The position numbers and the translations under genes are program-made. The notes under the pieces were generated by a model, which saw only the letters and a program-made list of their open reading frames with translations, had not been told where the DNA came from and searched no databases. A DNA stretch of 64,000 nt, taken from the NCBI RefSeq assembly GCF_000970465.2, contig NZ_LAJE02000158.1, positions 1 to 64,000 of the forward strand. The letters run 5' to 3'. Of the stretch, positions 35,984 to 44,998 are shown in pieces (the first letter of the stretch is position 1; each line of letters starts with the position of its first letter). The stretch is from Devosia insulae DS-56 (lineage in GTDB: Bacteria; Pseudomonadota; Alphaproteobacteria; Rhizobiales; Devosiaceae).

Positions 35984-37095
35984 TGCGCCGCCTTGGGCTT
36001 GCGCTGCTGCTTGCCGGCCTGGCGCTGCCGGCGCTGGCGCAGGCCGGCCGCACCGATTTCGAGGACCTGCGTCCCAAGGACATGCAGTTCCCGGACAATC
36101 TGGGGATGGAAGACCTGCCGATCGGGCCGGTGCCTGAGGAGTTCCTGAACCAGCCGGCTCCCGACGCCCTGACCATCAGCGATTCCATCTTCGGCGAGCG
36201 GGTCGATCCGGCCTATGGCGCCTACCAGCGCGGCTTCTTCCTCACCGCGCTCGACCTGGCGCTGCCGCGCGCCGAAAAGGGCGACGCGCACGCGCAGACG
36301 CTGATTGCCGAGATCTATGCCAAGGGCCTTGGCGTGCCCGAGGATTTCGCCGCCGCCGCCAGTTGGTACGGTATGGCCAGCGCGCATGGCGATGCGCTCG
36401 CCACCTTCGAGCTCGGCATGCTGTGCCAGGAAGGCCGCGGTGTTCCGAAGGATCGCAAACGCGCCTCCGAGCTGTTCAAGACCGCGGCCGACGCCGGCAA
36501 CATGGCGGCCAAATACAATCTCGGGCTGCTGCATGTCGAAGGCGTCTATGCCGAGCCGAGCCTCACCAAGGCCGCGGCGCTGATCGGCGAAGCCGCCAAT
36601 TCCGGTATCACCGAAGCCCGCTACGACTATGCCGGCATGCTGGCGGAAGGCGCCGGCATCGCCCCCGACGCCAAAGCCGCCGCCGAGCAGTTCCGGCTCG
36701 CTGCCGAAGACGGGCTGGCCGCGGCGCAGGTCGAATACGCCACCATTCTCTATCTCGGCAAAGGCGTGCCGGTGGACCGGGCGGCCGCCGCCAGCTGGTA
36801 TGCGCGCGCCGCCGATGGCGGCAACCCGGTCGCGCAGAACCGCTATGCCAAGCTGCTGGCTGCCGGCGCCGGCGTGACCGCCAATCTGGAGGATGCTGCC
36901 ATGTACCGCGCCCTGGCGCGGCGGCAGGGGCTGAAGGATCCGCAGCTCGATAAGATGCTTGCCGCGATCAAGCCCGAGCAGCTCACCCGGGCCGAGGAGC
37001 GCGCCCGCTTCTGGCCGTCACCGCCGCCGACCAAGGTCGCGGCAAACACTGCCCCGACGCCTGCCACGGAGTCATCGGCGCAGCCGGCGAACTGA
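35980..37095 (+). CDS. Secreted Sel1-repeat protein
   Basis: 371 aa with a signal peptide (LGLALLLAGLALPALAQA). After a polar region, roughly six Sel1-like repeats of 36 residues span about residues 90-310, with the LAEIYAKGLGVPED / A..WY pattern (for example GDALATFELGMLCQEGRGVP). A Pro/Ala-rich tail ends the protein. Sel1 proteins act as periplasmic scaffolds; partners are unknown. It sits between the thiE-like gene and suhB. Confidence 0.85.
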   Translation: MMRRLGLALLLAGLALPALAQAGRTDFEDLRPKDMQFPDNLGMEDLPIGPVPEEFLNQPAPDALTISDSIFGERVDPAYGAYQRGFFLTALDLALPRAEKGDAHAQTLIAEIYAKGLGVPEDFAAAASWYGMASAHGDALATFELGMLCQEGRGVPKDRKRASELFKTAADAGNMAAKYNLGLLHVEGVYAEPSLTKAAALIGEAANSGITEARYDYAGMLAEGAGIAPDAKAAAEQFRLAAEDGLAAAQVEYATILYLGKGVPVDRAAAASWYARAADGGNPVAQNRYAKLLAAGAGVTANLEDAAMYRALARRQGLKDPQLDKMLAAIKPEQLTRAEERARFWPSPPPTKVAANTAPTPATESSAQPAN

Positions 37096-37207
37096 GCCCA
37101 CTCGGCGTCTTGTGCCGACGCAGCCACAGCAACCTTGCACTTGCAGGCGTTCTCGGGCACATAGCGGCCCTTCCCACGTTTCCAGTTTCTCGCGCGGAGT
37201 TTTCCCC

Positions 37208-37999
37208 ATGCGCTCGGCGCTTCTCAACGTCATGGTCCAGGCCGCTACCAAAGCCGGCCGCTCGCTCGCCAAGGATTTCGGCGAGGTCGAGAACCTGCAG
37301 GTGTCGGTGAAGGGCCCGGCCGATTTCGTCTCCAACGCCGACAAGCGCGCCGAAGAGATTGTCTTCAACGAGTTGCAGAAGGCCCGCCCTACCTACTCCT
37401 TCCTCGGCGAGGAAGGTACCGAGGTGAAGGGCAGCGATGGCCAGCACCGCTGGATCGTCGACCCGCTCGATGGCACCACCAATTTCCTTCACGGCATCCC
37501 GATGTTCGCCTGCGCCATCGCGCTCGAGCGCAATAATGAGATTGTCGCCTCGGTGATCTACAACCCGGCGATGGAAGAGCTGTTCACTGCCGAAAAGGGC
37601 GGCGGCGCCTGGCTGAACGACCGCAAGCGCCTGCGCGTCGCCAATCGCAAGCATCTCGCCGACGCCGTTGTCGTCACCGGCATCAACTCACGCGGTCGCG
37701 CGCTGGACCTGCTGCAGCTGAAGCAACTGGCGCACGTCGTTCCCGCCGTCTCCGGCATCCGCCGCACCGGCTCGGCCTCGACAGATCTTGCCTGGCTCGC
37801 CGCCGGCCGCTTCGACGGCTACTGGGAAGCCGGCCTCGCCCCCTGGGATGTGGCGCCGGGCTTGCTGATGCTGCGCGAAGCCGGCGGCACCATGACCGAT
37901 TACGCCGGCACCACCGGCTCGGTCTGGAACGGCCAGGTCATCGCCGGCAACGAGACCATCCAGAGCCAGCTGCTGAAGATCGTCAAAGCCGTAAACTGA
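37208..37999 (+). CDS. suhB: Inositol monophosphatase family protein (SuhB-like)
   Basis: 263-aa Mg2+-dependent phosphatase. Metal-binding motifs: LGEEGTE, WIVDPLDGTTNFLHGIPMFA, and the second signature WEAGLAPWDVAPGLLMLREA. SuhB homologues dephosphorylate inositol-1-phosphate, and E. coli SuhB also joins rRNA antitermination complexes. The start at 37208 matches the family; long upstream in-frame readings have no support. Confidence 0.93.
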   Translation: MRSALLNVMVQAATKAGRSLAKDFGEVENLQVSVKGPADFVSNADKRAEEIVFNELQKARPTYSFLGEEGTEVKGSDGQHRWIVDPLDGTTNFLHGIPMFACAIALERNNEIVASVIYNPAMEELFTAEKGGGAWLNDRKRLRVANRKHLADAVVVTGINSRGRALDLLQLKQLAHVVPAVSGIRRTGSASTDLAWLAAGRFDGYWEAGLAPWDVAPGLLMLREAGGTMTDYAGTTGSVWNGQVIAGNETIQSQLLKIVKAVN

Positions 38000-38043
38000 G
38001 CCGCAGCGGAAGCGAAGCGCATCCGTCGGTCCAACCCACCGGC

Positions 38044-38136
38044 GTCATCCCCGCGAAGGTGTTGTGTCCAGTGCGATCTCTCAGCCTCAGCGAGTGCCGC
38101 AGCATCCCACCAGGTTCCCGCCTTCGCGGGAATGAC
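38044..38136. repeat. Palindromic element, copy 2 (93 bp)
   Basis: Ends in GTCATCCCCGCGAAGG and the complement of GTCATTCCCGCGAAGGCGGG, with TCAGCCTCAGCG in the centre, the reverse complement of the copy 1 centre. The left arm has lost part of its match. It lies between suhB and the MotA-like gene; the rest of that 285-bp gap has no gene. Confidence 0.8.
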
Positions 38137-38284
38137 GCTGGTGGACGACAGGTCGACCCGTCACCCTCCAGTCGCATTGTCGGGATTTCATGGGGTTAAC
38201 CCGCATGGCGGGTCGCCGACCGTTGCGCGGATTCGCCGAAGCGCACTATTGTCAGGCCGATTTCATTGAGCATGGGGCCGCGAC

Positions 38285-39280
38285 ATGTCGCAAACTTACG
38301 ACCCGTATCGCCTGGCGAGCCCCGCGGTCTATCTGGTCAAGATCGTCATCTTCCTGGTGCTGGTGGCGCTGGTCGCCGCCATCCTCGCCAACCAGCTGCT
38401 GATCTTCTTCTGGGCCAACCCCTTCATCAACTCGCTGATTCTGCTGACGCTTTTCATCGGCATCATCCTCAGTTTCCGCCAGGTCATCCGGCTGTTCCCC
38501 GAAATCAACTGGGTCAACGCCCTGCAGGAAGGCCGCATGCCGGCGGTGCAGCCGCGCTTGCTCGCGCCAGTGGCGAACCTGTTGCGCGATCGGCTTGGCG
38601 AAGCGGTGATCACCCCGTCTTCGATGCGCTCGATCCTCGATTCCGTCGGCAACCGCCTCGATGAAGCCAAGGACACCTCGCGCTACCTGACCGGCCTGCT
38701 GGTTTTTCTCGGCCTCCTCGGCACCTTTTACGGCCTGCTCGAGACGGTGACCCACGTCGCCTCGACCATCCAGGCGCTGGACGCCACAGCCGGCGACACG
38801 GCGACGCTGTTCTCGAACCTCAAGGAAGGCCTCGCCGCGCCGCTCGGCGGCATGGGCACGGCCTTCTCCGCCTCGCTGCTTGGCCTGTCCGGCTCGCTGA
38901 TCCTCGGCTTCCTCGACCTGCAGGCGAGCCAGGCGCAGAACGCCTTCTACACCGACCTCGAGGACTGGATGACCTCGATGACCGAACTCGACCACCCCGT
39001 CACCCAGATGCAGGCCACCGGCCTCGGCGTCTCCGGTGATGAAATGTCGGCGATGCTGGCGCAGTTCGGCTCGACCCTGCAGAATTCCGGCTCGTCGCAG
39101 AACGCCATCCGCGCCATGGCCGAGCTGGCCCGCGGCATCGATGGGCTGGTCAAGCACATCAAGGCCGAGCAGGAAGACCTGCGCGGCCACATCATCCAGC
39201 AGGGCGAAACCAACAAGAAGCTCCGCGAACTGATGGAAGCCATGCTGCGCGAGGGTGAATCCGACCGGCGGCCGAACTGA
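38285..39280 (+). CDS. MotA/TolQ/ExbB-like proton channel protein
   Basis: 331-aa inner-membrane protein: TM helices near 17-37 and 42-62, then a conserved channel pair with YLTGLLVFLGLLGTFYGLLE (about 137-157) and GMGTAFSASLLGLSGSLILG (about 192-212). A long cytoplasmic C-terminal helix follows. The layout matches the MotA/TolQ superfamily but not flagellar MotA. It is fused by TGATG to the OmpA-like partner. Probably a cell-wall-associated H+-driven complex separate from Tol-Pal. Confidence 0.85.
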   Translation: MSQTYDPYRLASPAVYLVKIVIFLVLVALVAAILANQLLIFFWANPFINSLILLTLFIGIILSFRQVIRLFPEINWVNALQEGRMPAVQPRLLAPVANLLRDRLGEAVITPSSMRSILDSVGNRLDEAKDTSRYLTGLLVFLGLLGTFYGLLETVTHVASTIQALDATAGDTATLFSNLKEGLAAPLGGMGTAFSASLLGLSGSLILGFLDLQASQAQNAFYTDLEDWMTSMTELDHPVTQMQATGLGVSGDEMSAMLAQFGSTLQNSGSSQNAIRAMAELARGIDGLVKHIKAEQEDLRGHIIQQGETNKKLRELMEAMLREGESDRRPN

Positions 39281-40305
39281 TGGCGAGCTCCACCCGCTCC
39301 CGCCGCTCGCAAGTCACCAATTACTGGCCGGGCTTCGTCGACGCCCTGTCGAGCCTGTTGCTCGTCATCATCTTCCTCCTCTCGCTGTTCATGCTGAGCC
39401 AGTTCTTCCTTGGCCAGGAAATCAGCGGCAAGGACACGGCGATGAGCCGGCTCAACGCGCAGATCGCAGAACTGACCGAACTGCTGCAGCTCGAGAAGGT
39501 GAACTCGAGCGACCTCGAATCAACCATCGCCACGCTCTCGGCGACGCTGACCTCGGCCACCAGCGAGCGCGACCAGATGGCGGCGCAACTGGCCGGCCTC
39601 GGCGCCGGCGGCGACGGCAAGGATGCCACTATCGCCCAACTCGAATCCGATCTCACGGCGCAGCAGGACCTGTCGCGCGAAGCAGCGGCGCAGGTGGCGC
39701 TGCTCAACCAGCAGCTCGCGGCGCTCCGCACCCAGCTTGCCGCCCTTGAACAGGCGCTGCAGGCCTCCGAGGCCACCGACACCGAGAACCGCACCCAGAT
39801 CGCCGATCTCGGCCGCCGGCTGAACCTGGCGCTGGCCCAGCGCGTGCAGGATTTGAGCCGCTACCGCTCGGATTTCTTCGGCAAGCTGCGCCAGGTGCTG
39901 GAAGGCCGCGCCGATGTGCGTGTCGTCGGCGACCGCTTCGTCTTCCAGTCCGAAGTGCTGTTCGACGCCGGCGAGGCGGCCATCTCGCCCGAAGGCCAGA
40001 CCGAATTGGCCAAGCTCGGCGCCGCCATCAAGGAGCTGCAGGCGCAGATCCCAGCCGATGTAAACTGGGTGCTGCGCATCGACGGGCACACCGACAAGCG
40101 GCCGATCAACACGCCCGAATTCCCCTCGAACTGGGAGCTCTCGGCGGCGCGTGCCATTTCGGTGGCCAAGTACCTGATCACCCAGGGCGTCCCGGCCAAC
40201 CGGCTCGTCCCCGCCGGCTTCGGCGAATTCTCGCCGATCGATCCCGGCGACAGCGACGAAGCCTATCGCCGCAACCGCCGCATCGAGTTCAAGCTGACGG
40301 AATAG
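39280..40305 (+). CDS. MotB/OmpA-like peptidoglycan-binding partner
   Basis: 341 aa: one N-terminal TM helix (FVDALSSLLLVIIFLLSLFM) containing an Asp where MotB/TolR carry the proton-accepting residue. A coiled coil of about 130 residues (rich in Leu, Ala and Gln, e.g. LLQLEKVNSSDLESTIATLS) comes next. The C-terminal OmpA-like domain has LRIDGHTDKRPINTPEFPSN and a final RRIEFKLTE. The architecture equals MotB with an extended periplasmic stalk. Overlaps the convergent NmrA-type gene by 17 bp. Confidence 0.88.
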   Translation: MASSTRSRRSQVTNYWPGFVDALSSLLLVIIFLLSLFMLSQFFLGQEISGKDTAMSRLNAQIAELTELLQLEKVNSSDLESTIATLSATLTSATSERDQMAAQLAGLGAGGDGKDATIAQLESDLTAQQDLSREAAAQVALLNQQLAALRTQLAALEQALQASEATDTENRTQIADLGRRLNLALAQRVQDLSRYRSDFFGKLRQVLEGRADVRVVGDRFVFQSEVLFDAGEAAISPEGQTELAKLGAAIKELQAQIPADVNWVLRIDGHTDKRPINTPEFPSNWELSAARAISVAKYLITQGVPANRLVPAGFGEFSPIDPGDSDEAYRRNRRIEFKLTE

Positions 40306-41149
40306 GCCGCGCCCAGCTCGGCGCCGCCTTCGCGGCATAGTCGGCAAAGGTGCGCGCCGGCCGGCCGGTAAGGCGCGGGACCGTATCGCTGATCGCCGAA
40401 CCAAATCCGTCGCGGATCGCCAGCTGGTTGCCGACGACGATCGCCGCGTAGTCCGGCGCCAACCCCGCCCCGACCAGGAGCTGCGTGAACTCTTCGCCGG
40501 TGATCTGCCGGTGCGCGATGCTCCGTCCGGCGGCCTGCCCAATGATCGCTGCCGCCTCGGCAAAGCTCATCGCCTCGGGCCCCGTCACATCGTAGATTTT
40601 GCCGGTGTGTCCCTCGTCGAGCAGCGCGGCTGCCGCCGCCGCGGCGATATCCTCGGCATCGACGAACCCGACGGCGCCGTCGCCGGTGGCGGTCGCGATC
40701 ATGTCGGCTCCGAGGATACCGGGGAGAAAGAAGTCCTCAGAGAAATTCTGGTTGAAGCCCGATGGCCTGAGGATGGTCCATTCGAGGCCGGAAGCCATCA
40801 CCTGCTGCTCGAGCTCATATCGTCCCGTCCCCGGCCCTTCGTTGGGAAACGCCACCCCCATCGAAGTTACGGCGACGACCCGCTCGACCCCTGCCTGAGC
40901 GGCGGCGGCAAGAAACGGCCCAGTGTGCCCGGTCGGGTCCACCACCAGCTCTGGCGGCGTCAGATAGACCGCGTCGACGCCGGCCAGGGCTGCTTCAAAT
41001 GTGTCGGGCTTGTCCCAATCGAAATAGGCCGTACCGGCAATGCCGCGGCGGCTCGCGGCCCGGACCTTCACCTCCTGCTCCCTGAGCAACGGGACGAGAC
41101 GGCGACCAGATTTGCCGGTGGCACCGAGAACCAGAACAGAGCGTGTCAT
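40289..41149 (-). CDS. NmrA-like NAD(P)-binding protein
   Basis: 286-aa atypical short-chain dehydrogenase: Rossmann motif VLVLGATGKSGRRLVPLL, then AVTSMGVAF and WTILRPSGFNQNF, as in NmrA/azoreductase-type redox sensors. There is no catalytic YxxxK. Substrate unknown. It is divergent from the AraC-type gene across 80 bp, suggesting that regulator controls it. Confidence 0.85.
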   Translation of the reverse strand: MTRSVLVLGATGKSGRRLVPLLREQEVKVRAASRRGIAGTAYFDWDKPDTFEAALAGVDAVYLTPPELVVDPTGHTGPFLAAAAQAGVERVVAVTSMGVAFPNEGPGTGRYELEQQVMASGLEWTILRPSGFNQNFSEDFFLPGILGADMIATATGDGAVGFVDAEDIAAAAAAALLDEGHTGKIYDVTGPEAMSFAEAAAIIGQAAGRSIAHRQITGEEFTQLLVGAGLAPDYAAIVVGNQLAIRDGFGSAISDTVPRLTGRPARTFADYAAKAAPSWARPIPSA

Positions 41150-41229
41150 TTGCAGCTTTCCTTGACCTTGACTGCGCCATGACCTACGGCTCTCATCCGA
41201 TCTCTTCGATGGTTGAAACACTCGATATC

Positions 41230-42201
41230 ATGTTCAAACGTCTCGATTCCCGTGCCGATGTGCTGAGCGAGGTGCTGGATGCGGTGCAGCTGGGCAGCGT
41301 CCTCTCCTCACGCAACGAATTGCGCGCGCCGTGGGCCCTGCATGCCGGCCAGACCAGCCACCGGGCCGGTTTCCATGTGGTGGTCAGCGGCCATTGCTGG
41401 GCCCGCGTCGATGGCAGTGACACCCCGGTCGCCCTGGGGCCCGGCGACATCGTGCTGTTCCCGCACGGCTCCGGCCACACGCTGGGTGATACACCTGAGA
41501 CGCCTGCCGTCGAGTTCGAGAGCCTGCTGGGCGGCCTCGCTCCGGGCGAGGCGATCGAGTTCCCTGCTGGCACGGACGGCGAAACCACCGTGCTGCTCTG
41601 CGGCTCCTATTCCTTCTCGGCTGCAGGCACCAATCCGCTGCTCCGCGGCCTGCCCAGCCTCGTCCACCTCACCGGTAGCCAGACCCGCGGGACCGGTCTT
41701 GAAGCCGCCATTGCGCTGCTCGCCGCCGAAGCGGAAAGCCGGGGGTCGGGTACCGCTATGGTCGTCGACCGGCTGGTCGACCTGATCTTCGTCTACACGC
41801 TTCGCACCTGGCTCGAAGCGCAGCGTCGTTCACAGTCGTCCAGTTGGTTCGGTGCTCTGGCCAATCCGCAGGTAGCACCAGCCTTGCGCGCCATCCACGA
41901 CGATCCCGCGCATCCCTGGACCGTCGCCATGCTGGCCACGAGGGCAAAGCTGTCGCGCGCCGTGTTTGCCCGGCGCTTCTCCGAAGCGGTCGGCGAAGCA
42001 CCGCTCAGCTATGTCACCCGCTGGCGGATGACCGTCGCGGCGAGCCTGCTCGAACAGGGGCACCGCATCGCGGCCGTGGCGCCGCGGGTCGGCTACGAGA
42101 ACGAGTTCGCCTTCGCCAAGGCTTTCAAGCGTATCCGCAACATCGCGCCCGGCCAGTTGCGCGCCGCCAACCGCAACACGCTGCCGCGGCAGAGCGGCTG
42201 A
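41230..42201 (+). CDS. AraC-family regulator with cupin domain
   Basis: 323 aa: an N-terminal cupin_6 ligand domain (FHVVVSGHCWARVDGSDTPV; LGPGDIVLFPHGSGHTLGD), then two C-terminal HTH motifs (WTVAMLATRAKLSRAVFARR; IAAVAPRVGYENEFAFAKAF). ATG 41230 was taken for its fit to the family (MFKRLDSRADVLSEVLDAV); ATG 41209 is equally open and no RBS discriminates. Probable regulator of the divergent NmrA-like gene, as in many such pairs. Confidence 0.88.
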   Translation: MFKRLDSRADVLSEVLDAVQLGSVLSSRNELRAPWALHAGQTSHRAGFHVVVSGHCWARVDGSDTPVALGPGDIVLFPHGSGHTLGDTPETPAVEFESLLGGLAPGEAIEFPAGTDGETTVLLCGSYSFSAAGTNPLLRGLPSLVHLTGSQTRGTGLEAAIALLAAEAESRGSGTAMVVDRLVDLIFVYTLRTWLEAQRRSQSSSWFGALANPQVAPALRAIHDDPAHPWTVAMLATRAKLSRAVFARRFSEAVGEAPLSYVTRWRMTVAASLLEQGHRIAAVAPRVGYENEFAFAKAFKRIRNIAPGQLRAANRNTLPRQSG

Positions 42202-44046
42202 CTATTCCGCCACTTCGCGCTGCAGCTCGGCGCGGAACTGCAGCTTGGCCAGTTCGGCGTACTTGCCGCCCTTCCGCACCAACTGGTCGTGCGTGCCCTG
42301 GTCGATCAGCCGGCCCTTCTCGAGCACCAGGATGCGGTCGGCGTCGCGGATAGTGGCGAGGCGGTGGGCGATCACCAGCGTGGTGCGCCCGGTCATCAGG
42401 CGCTGCAGCGCCAGCTGCACCAGCCGCTCGCTTTCGGCGTCGAGAGCCGAGGTGGCTTCGTCCAGCAGCAGGATCGGCGCGTCCTTGAGCAGGGCCCGGG
42501 CGATCGCCAGCCGCTGCTTCTGTCCGCCCGACAGCATCACCCCGCGCTCGCCGACGATCGAATCGTAGCCATTGCTGAGCTCGGCGACATAGTCATGCAC
42601 CAGCGCCGCCCTGGCGGCGGCCTCGATCTCGGCGAACGTCGCTTCGGGCCGGCCGAAACGGATATTGTCGGCGATGGTGCCGGCAAAGATCGTCGGCTCC
42701 TGCTCGACATAGGCGAAGCGGCGGCGGAGCTGCTCGGGCTCGACATCCCGCACATCGAGGCCATCGACGAGGATACGCCCGGCGGTGACGTCATAGAAGC
42801 GCTGCACCAGCGCGAACAGCGTCGACTTGCCGGCGCCCGACGCGCCGACCAGCGCCACCGTCTCGCCATGCGCGATCGAAAAACTCATGCCCGAGATCAC
42901 CGTCTCGCTGTCGCGGGTCTCGTAGGCGAAGCCGACATCCTCGAAAGCGACCGTGCCGAGCGCCGGCACCGGCAACGCCTGTGGGTTGGCCGGCGGCTTG
43001 ATCGCCGGCTCGGTGTCGAGGATCTCGACCAGCCGTTCGGTGGCGCCCGACACCGTGTGCAGCAGGCCCATGATCTCGGAGAGGTTGGTCAGCGCATTGC
43101 TGGCCATCAGCGCGTAGATCATGAACTGCGCCAGCTCGCCGACCGTAACGACGCCGGTGAACACCGCATTGGCGCCCCACCAGACCAGCACCACCAGCGC
43201 CGAGGTGGAGAGAAACAGCAGCCCGCCAAGCAGCGCGGCGCGCGCCCCCACCCGGCTGACTTCCGCCTCGAACGATTCCTCGGCGCGCGAGCCGTAGAGC
43301 CTCGACTGCTCGGGCTCCTGCACGAAGCTCTTGATGGTCTTGCTGGCGCCCAGCGCCTCGGTGGCCATCGCCGACATGTCGGCCAGTGCATCCTGGGTGC
43401 GCCGCGACATCCGCCGCAGCCGGCGGGCATAGAGCATCACCGGGATGAGGATGGCCGGCCCGACGATGACGATGGTCAGCGCCAGGTATGGGCTGGTGAG
43501 GAACATCAGCGTCACCGCGCCGATCAGCGTCACCGCGCCGCGCAGCATGATCGAGAGGCTCGTGCCGATGGCGCCGCGGATTGTCGCCACGTCGCCATTG
43601 AGCCGCGAGGTGAGTTCACCCACCCGGTGCAGGTCGAAGAACGCCGAATCGAGGGTCAACAGGTGGTCGAACACCTTGCGGCGGAGGTCGGTGAGCACGC
43701 GCTCGCCGAGCACCGAAATGAAATAGAAGCGGCCGGCGCTGGCCAGCGCCATCACCAGCGCCACGCCGATGGCGATCATGCCGTACTGGCCGACCATCGA
43801 CAGGTTCTGCTCGACGAAGCCCTTGTCGATGATCTTGCCGGCCAGCGCCGGGATCACCAGCGACGACAGGGTCGAGACGAGGAGGAAACCGATGGTGAAG
43901 GTCAGGCGCCACGGATAGCGCAGTACGAACGGCATCAGCCGGCGGATCGGCTTGATGTCCTGCGGCCCGGTCCTCAGGGCTTCGCCCTTGCTGCCGAGCC
44001 TGCTGGTCGGGGCCGCCCCGGTGGTGCTGCGCGTGGTGCTTTTCAA
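42202..44046 (-). CDS. ABC transporter, fused permease/ATPase
   Basis: 614-aa half-transporter exporter of the MsbA/MdlB type. The membrane domain (about residues 35-310) has six TM helices (FTIGFLLVSTLSSLVIPALA; VGQYGMIAIGVALVMALASA). The nucleotide-binding domain has Walker A GASGAGKST, signature LSGGQKQR, Walker B ILLLDEATSALD and an H-loop IAHRL. The start is uncertain: TTG 44046 with GAGGG just upstream is preferred over the long reading from 44169, which runs toward the rpmE promoter. Substrate unknown. Confidence 0.88.
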   Translation of the reverse strand: MKSTTRSTTGAAPTSRLGSKGEALRTGPQDIKPIRRLMPFVLRYPWRLTFTIGFLLVSTLSSLVIPALAGKIIDKGFVEQNLSMVGQYGMIAIGVALVMALASAGRFYFISVLGERVLTDLRRKVFDHLLTLDSAFFDLHRVGELTSRLNGDVATIRGAIGTSLSIMLRGAVTLIGAVTLMFLTSPYLALTIVIVGPAILIPVMLYARRLRRMSRRTQDALADMSAMATEALGASKTIKSFVQEPEQSRLYGSRAEESFEAEVSRVGARAALLGGLLFLSTSALVVLVWWGANAVFTGVVTVGELAQFMIYALMASNALTNLSEIMGLLHTVSGATERLVEILDTEPAIKPPANPQALPVPALGTVAFEDVGFAYETRDSETVISGMSFSIAHGETVALVGASGAGKSTLFALVQRFYDVTAGRILVDGLDVRDVEPEQLRRRFAYVEQEPTIFAGTIADNIRFGRPEATFAEIEAAARAALVHDYVAELSNGYDSIVGERGVMLSGGQKQRLAIARALLKDAPILLLDEATSALDAESERLVQLALQRLMTGRTTLVIAHRLATIRDADRILVLEKGRLIDQGTHDQLVRKGGKYAELAKLQFRAELQREVAE

Positions 44047-44120
44047 AGTGCCCTCGATATAGGCAGGCAGCGCGCGCGCCGCAACCGAATTGCCAGCCCC
44101 GCGACAACGCGCGGCTTTCG

Positions 44121-44149
44121 CTTGCAGAGGGGCGGGATTTTCTCTATGT
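44121..44149 (+). promoter_or_regulatory. Promoter of rpmE
   Basis: -35 CTTGCA (44121-44126), 17-bp spacer, -10 CTATGT (44144-44149), reading toward rpmE. It lies between divergent ABC transporter and rpmE genes. Confidence 0.65.
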
Positions 44150-44179
44150 ACCCGGCCAATCCGTATCAATCGTTTCGTC

Positions 44180-44197
44180 CGGGCGCCGTGGCGCCCG
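44180..44197 (+). promoter_or_regulatory. Leader hairpin before rpmE
   Basis: Perfect 8-bp stem CGGGCGCC / GGCGCCCG closed by 2 nt, followed by TTTGATTT, 20 bp before the rpmE ATG. It lies inside the rpmE leader, so it could be an autoregulatory or attenuation structure rather than a terminator. Confidence 0.55.
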
Positions 44198-44216
44198 TTT
44201 GATTTGAGGCAGCGCC

Positions 44217-44438
44217 ATGAAGAACGACATCCATCCCGACTACCACATGATCACCGTGGCGATGACCAACGGCACGACCTACCAGACCCGTTCGACCTAC
44301 GGCAAGGAAGGCGACACCCTGCAGCTCGACATCGACCCGACCACCCACCCGGCCTGGACCGGCGTGCAGGGCAACCTGATGGACCGCGGTGGCCGCGTCA
44401 CCCGCTTCAAGGACAAGTTTAAGGGCCTCGGCTTCTAA
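44217..44438 (+). CDS. rpmE: 50S ribosomal protein L31
   Basis: 73 aa; begins [20 protein letters not shown] and ends FKGLGF, as in alphaproteobacterial L31. The product contains no cysteine at all, so it is the zinc-independent C- form. RBS GAGGC before the ATG. Followed by a strong terminator, so transcribed alone. Confidence 0.96.
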   Translation: MKNDIHPDYHMITVAMTNGTTYQTRSTYGKEGDTLQLDIDPTTHPAWTGVQGNLMDRGGRVTRFKDKFKGLGF

Positions 44439-44461
44439 GCCTGACGGCACCGACGACGACC

Positions 44462-44492
44462 AAAGCCCGGCCATTGCGCCGGGCTTTTTGTT
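44462..44492 (+). terminator. Rho-independent terminator after rpmE
   Basis: 9-bp stem AAGCCCGGC / GCCGGGCTT with a short loop, then TTTG. Confidence 0.92.
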
Positions 44493-44541
44493 GCGCCTGG
44501 AAGGTGCAGCATCCTCCAGCGTGGCGAGGCCACGACGATCC

Positions 44542-44955
44542 TCACACCCGGTTCGTCTCGTACGCCGTGAGCGACGGATCGATCTCGGCCCAGTCGACGC
44601 GCGAGCGCATCCAGGCCTGGCGGTTGGGCTTGACCACACTGGGATCATCGAGGCTGCCGGCCTTGATGAACACCACCTCGGGGTGCAGAGGTGGCAGGGT
44701 GTAGAGCGGCGAGCCGCAATCGCCGCAGAAAAAGCGCGCCACTGGCCGGCCACTGTCGCCTGCCTTGACGAAACTCTTGGGCGTGCCTTTGCTAATGCTG
44801 AAGCCGGCGGCAGCAACCCGCACGCTGACGCCGAAGGCGCTGCCCGAAACCCTGCGGCAATCCTCGCAATGGCAATAGCCGGCGGCGCCGACTTCACCCT
44901 GGTAGGTGTAGCGAACGGCGCCGCAGAGGCACCCACCTGTCAATGTCTCGGTCAT
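44542..44955 (-). CDS. GFA-family zinc-binding protein
   Basis: 137-aa GFA/CENP-V domain protein (PF04828): TGGCLCGAVRYTY, YCHCEDCRRVSGSAFG and RFFCGDCGSPLY supply the Cys ligands for two zinc ions. Related to glutathione-dependent formaldehyde-activating enzymes, but family members vary in activity. Convergent with rpmE. Confidence 0.9.
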   Translation of the reverse strand: MTETLTGGCLCGAVRYTYQGEVGAAGYCHCEDCRRVSGSAFGVSVRVAAAGFSISKGTPKSFVKAGDSGRPVARFFCGDCGSPLYTLPPLHPEVVFIKAGSLDDPSVVKPNRQAWMRSRVDWAEIDPSLTAYETNRV

Positions 44956-44998
44956 TGTCCCACCCCGGTCAGATCGACCGATGGTAGCGACTGGCGGC

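Noticed and set aside
38285-40305. Zorya-type anti-phage system (ZorA/ZorB)
   Set aside because: Channel and OmpA-domain partners are similar, but no ZorC/D helicase or nuclease follows; neighbours are housekeeping or regulatory genes.
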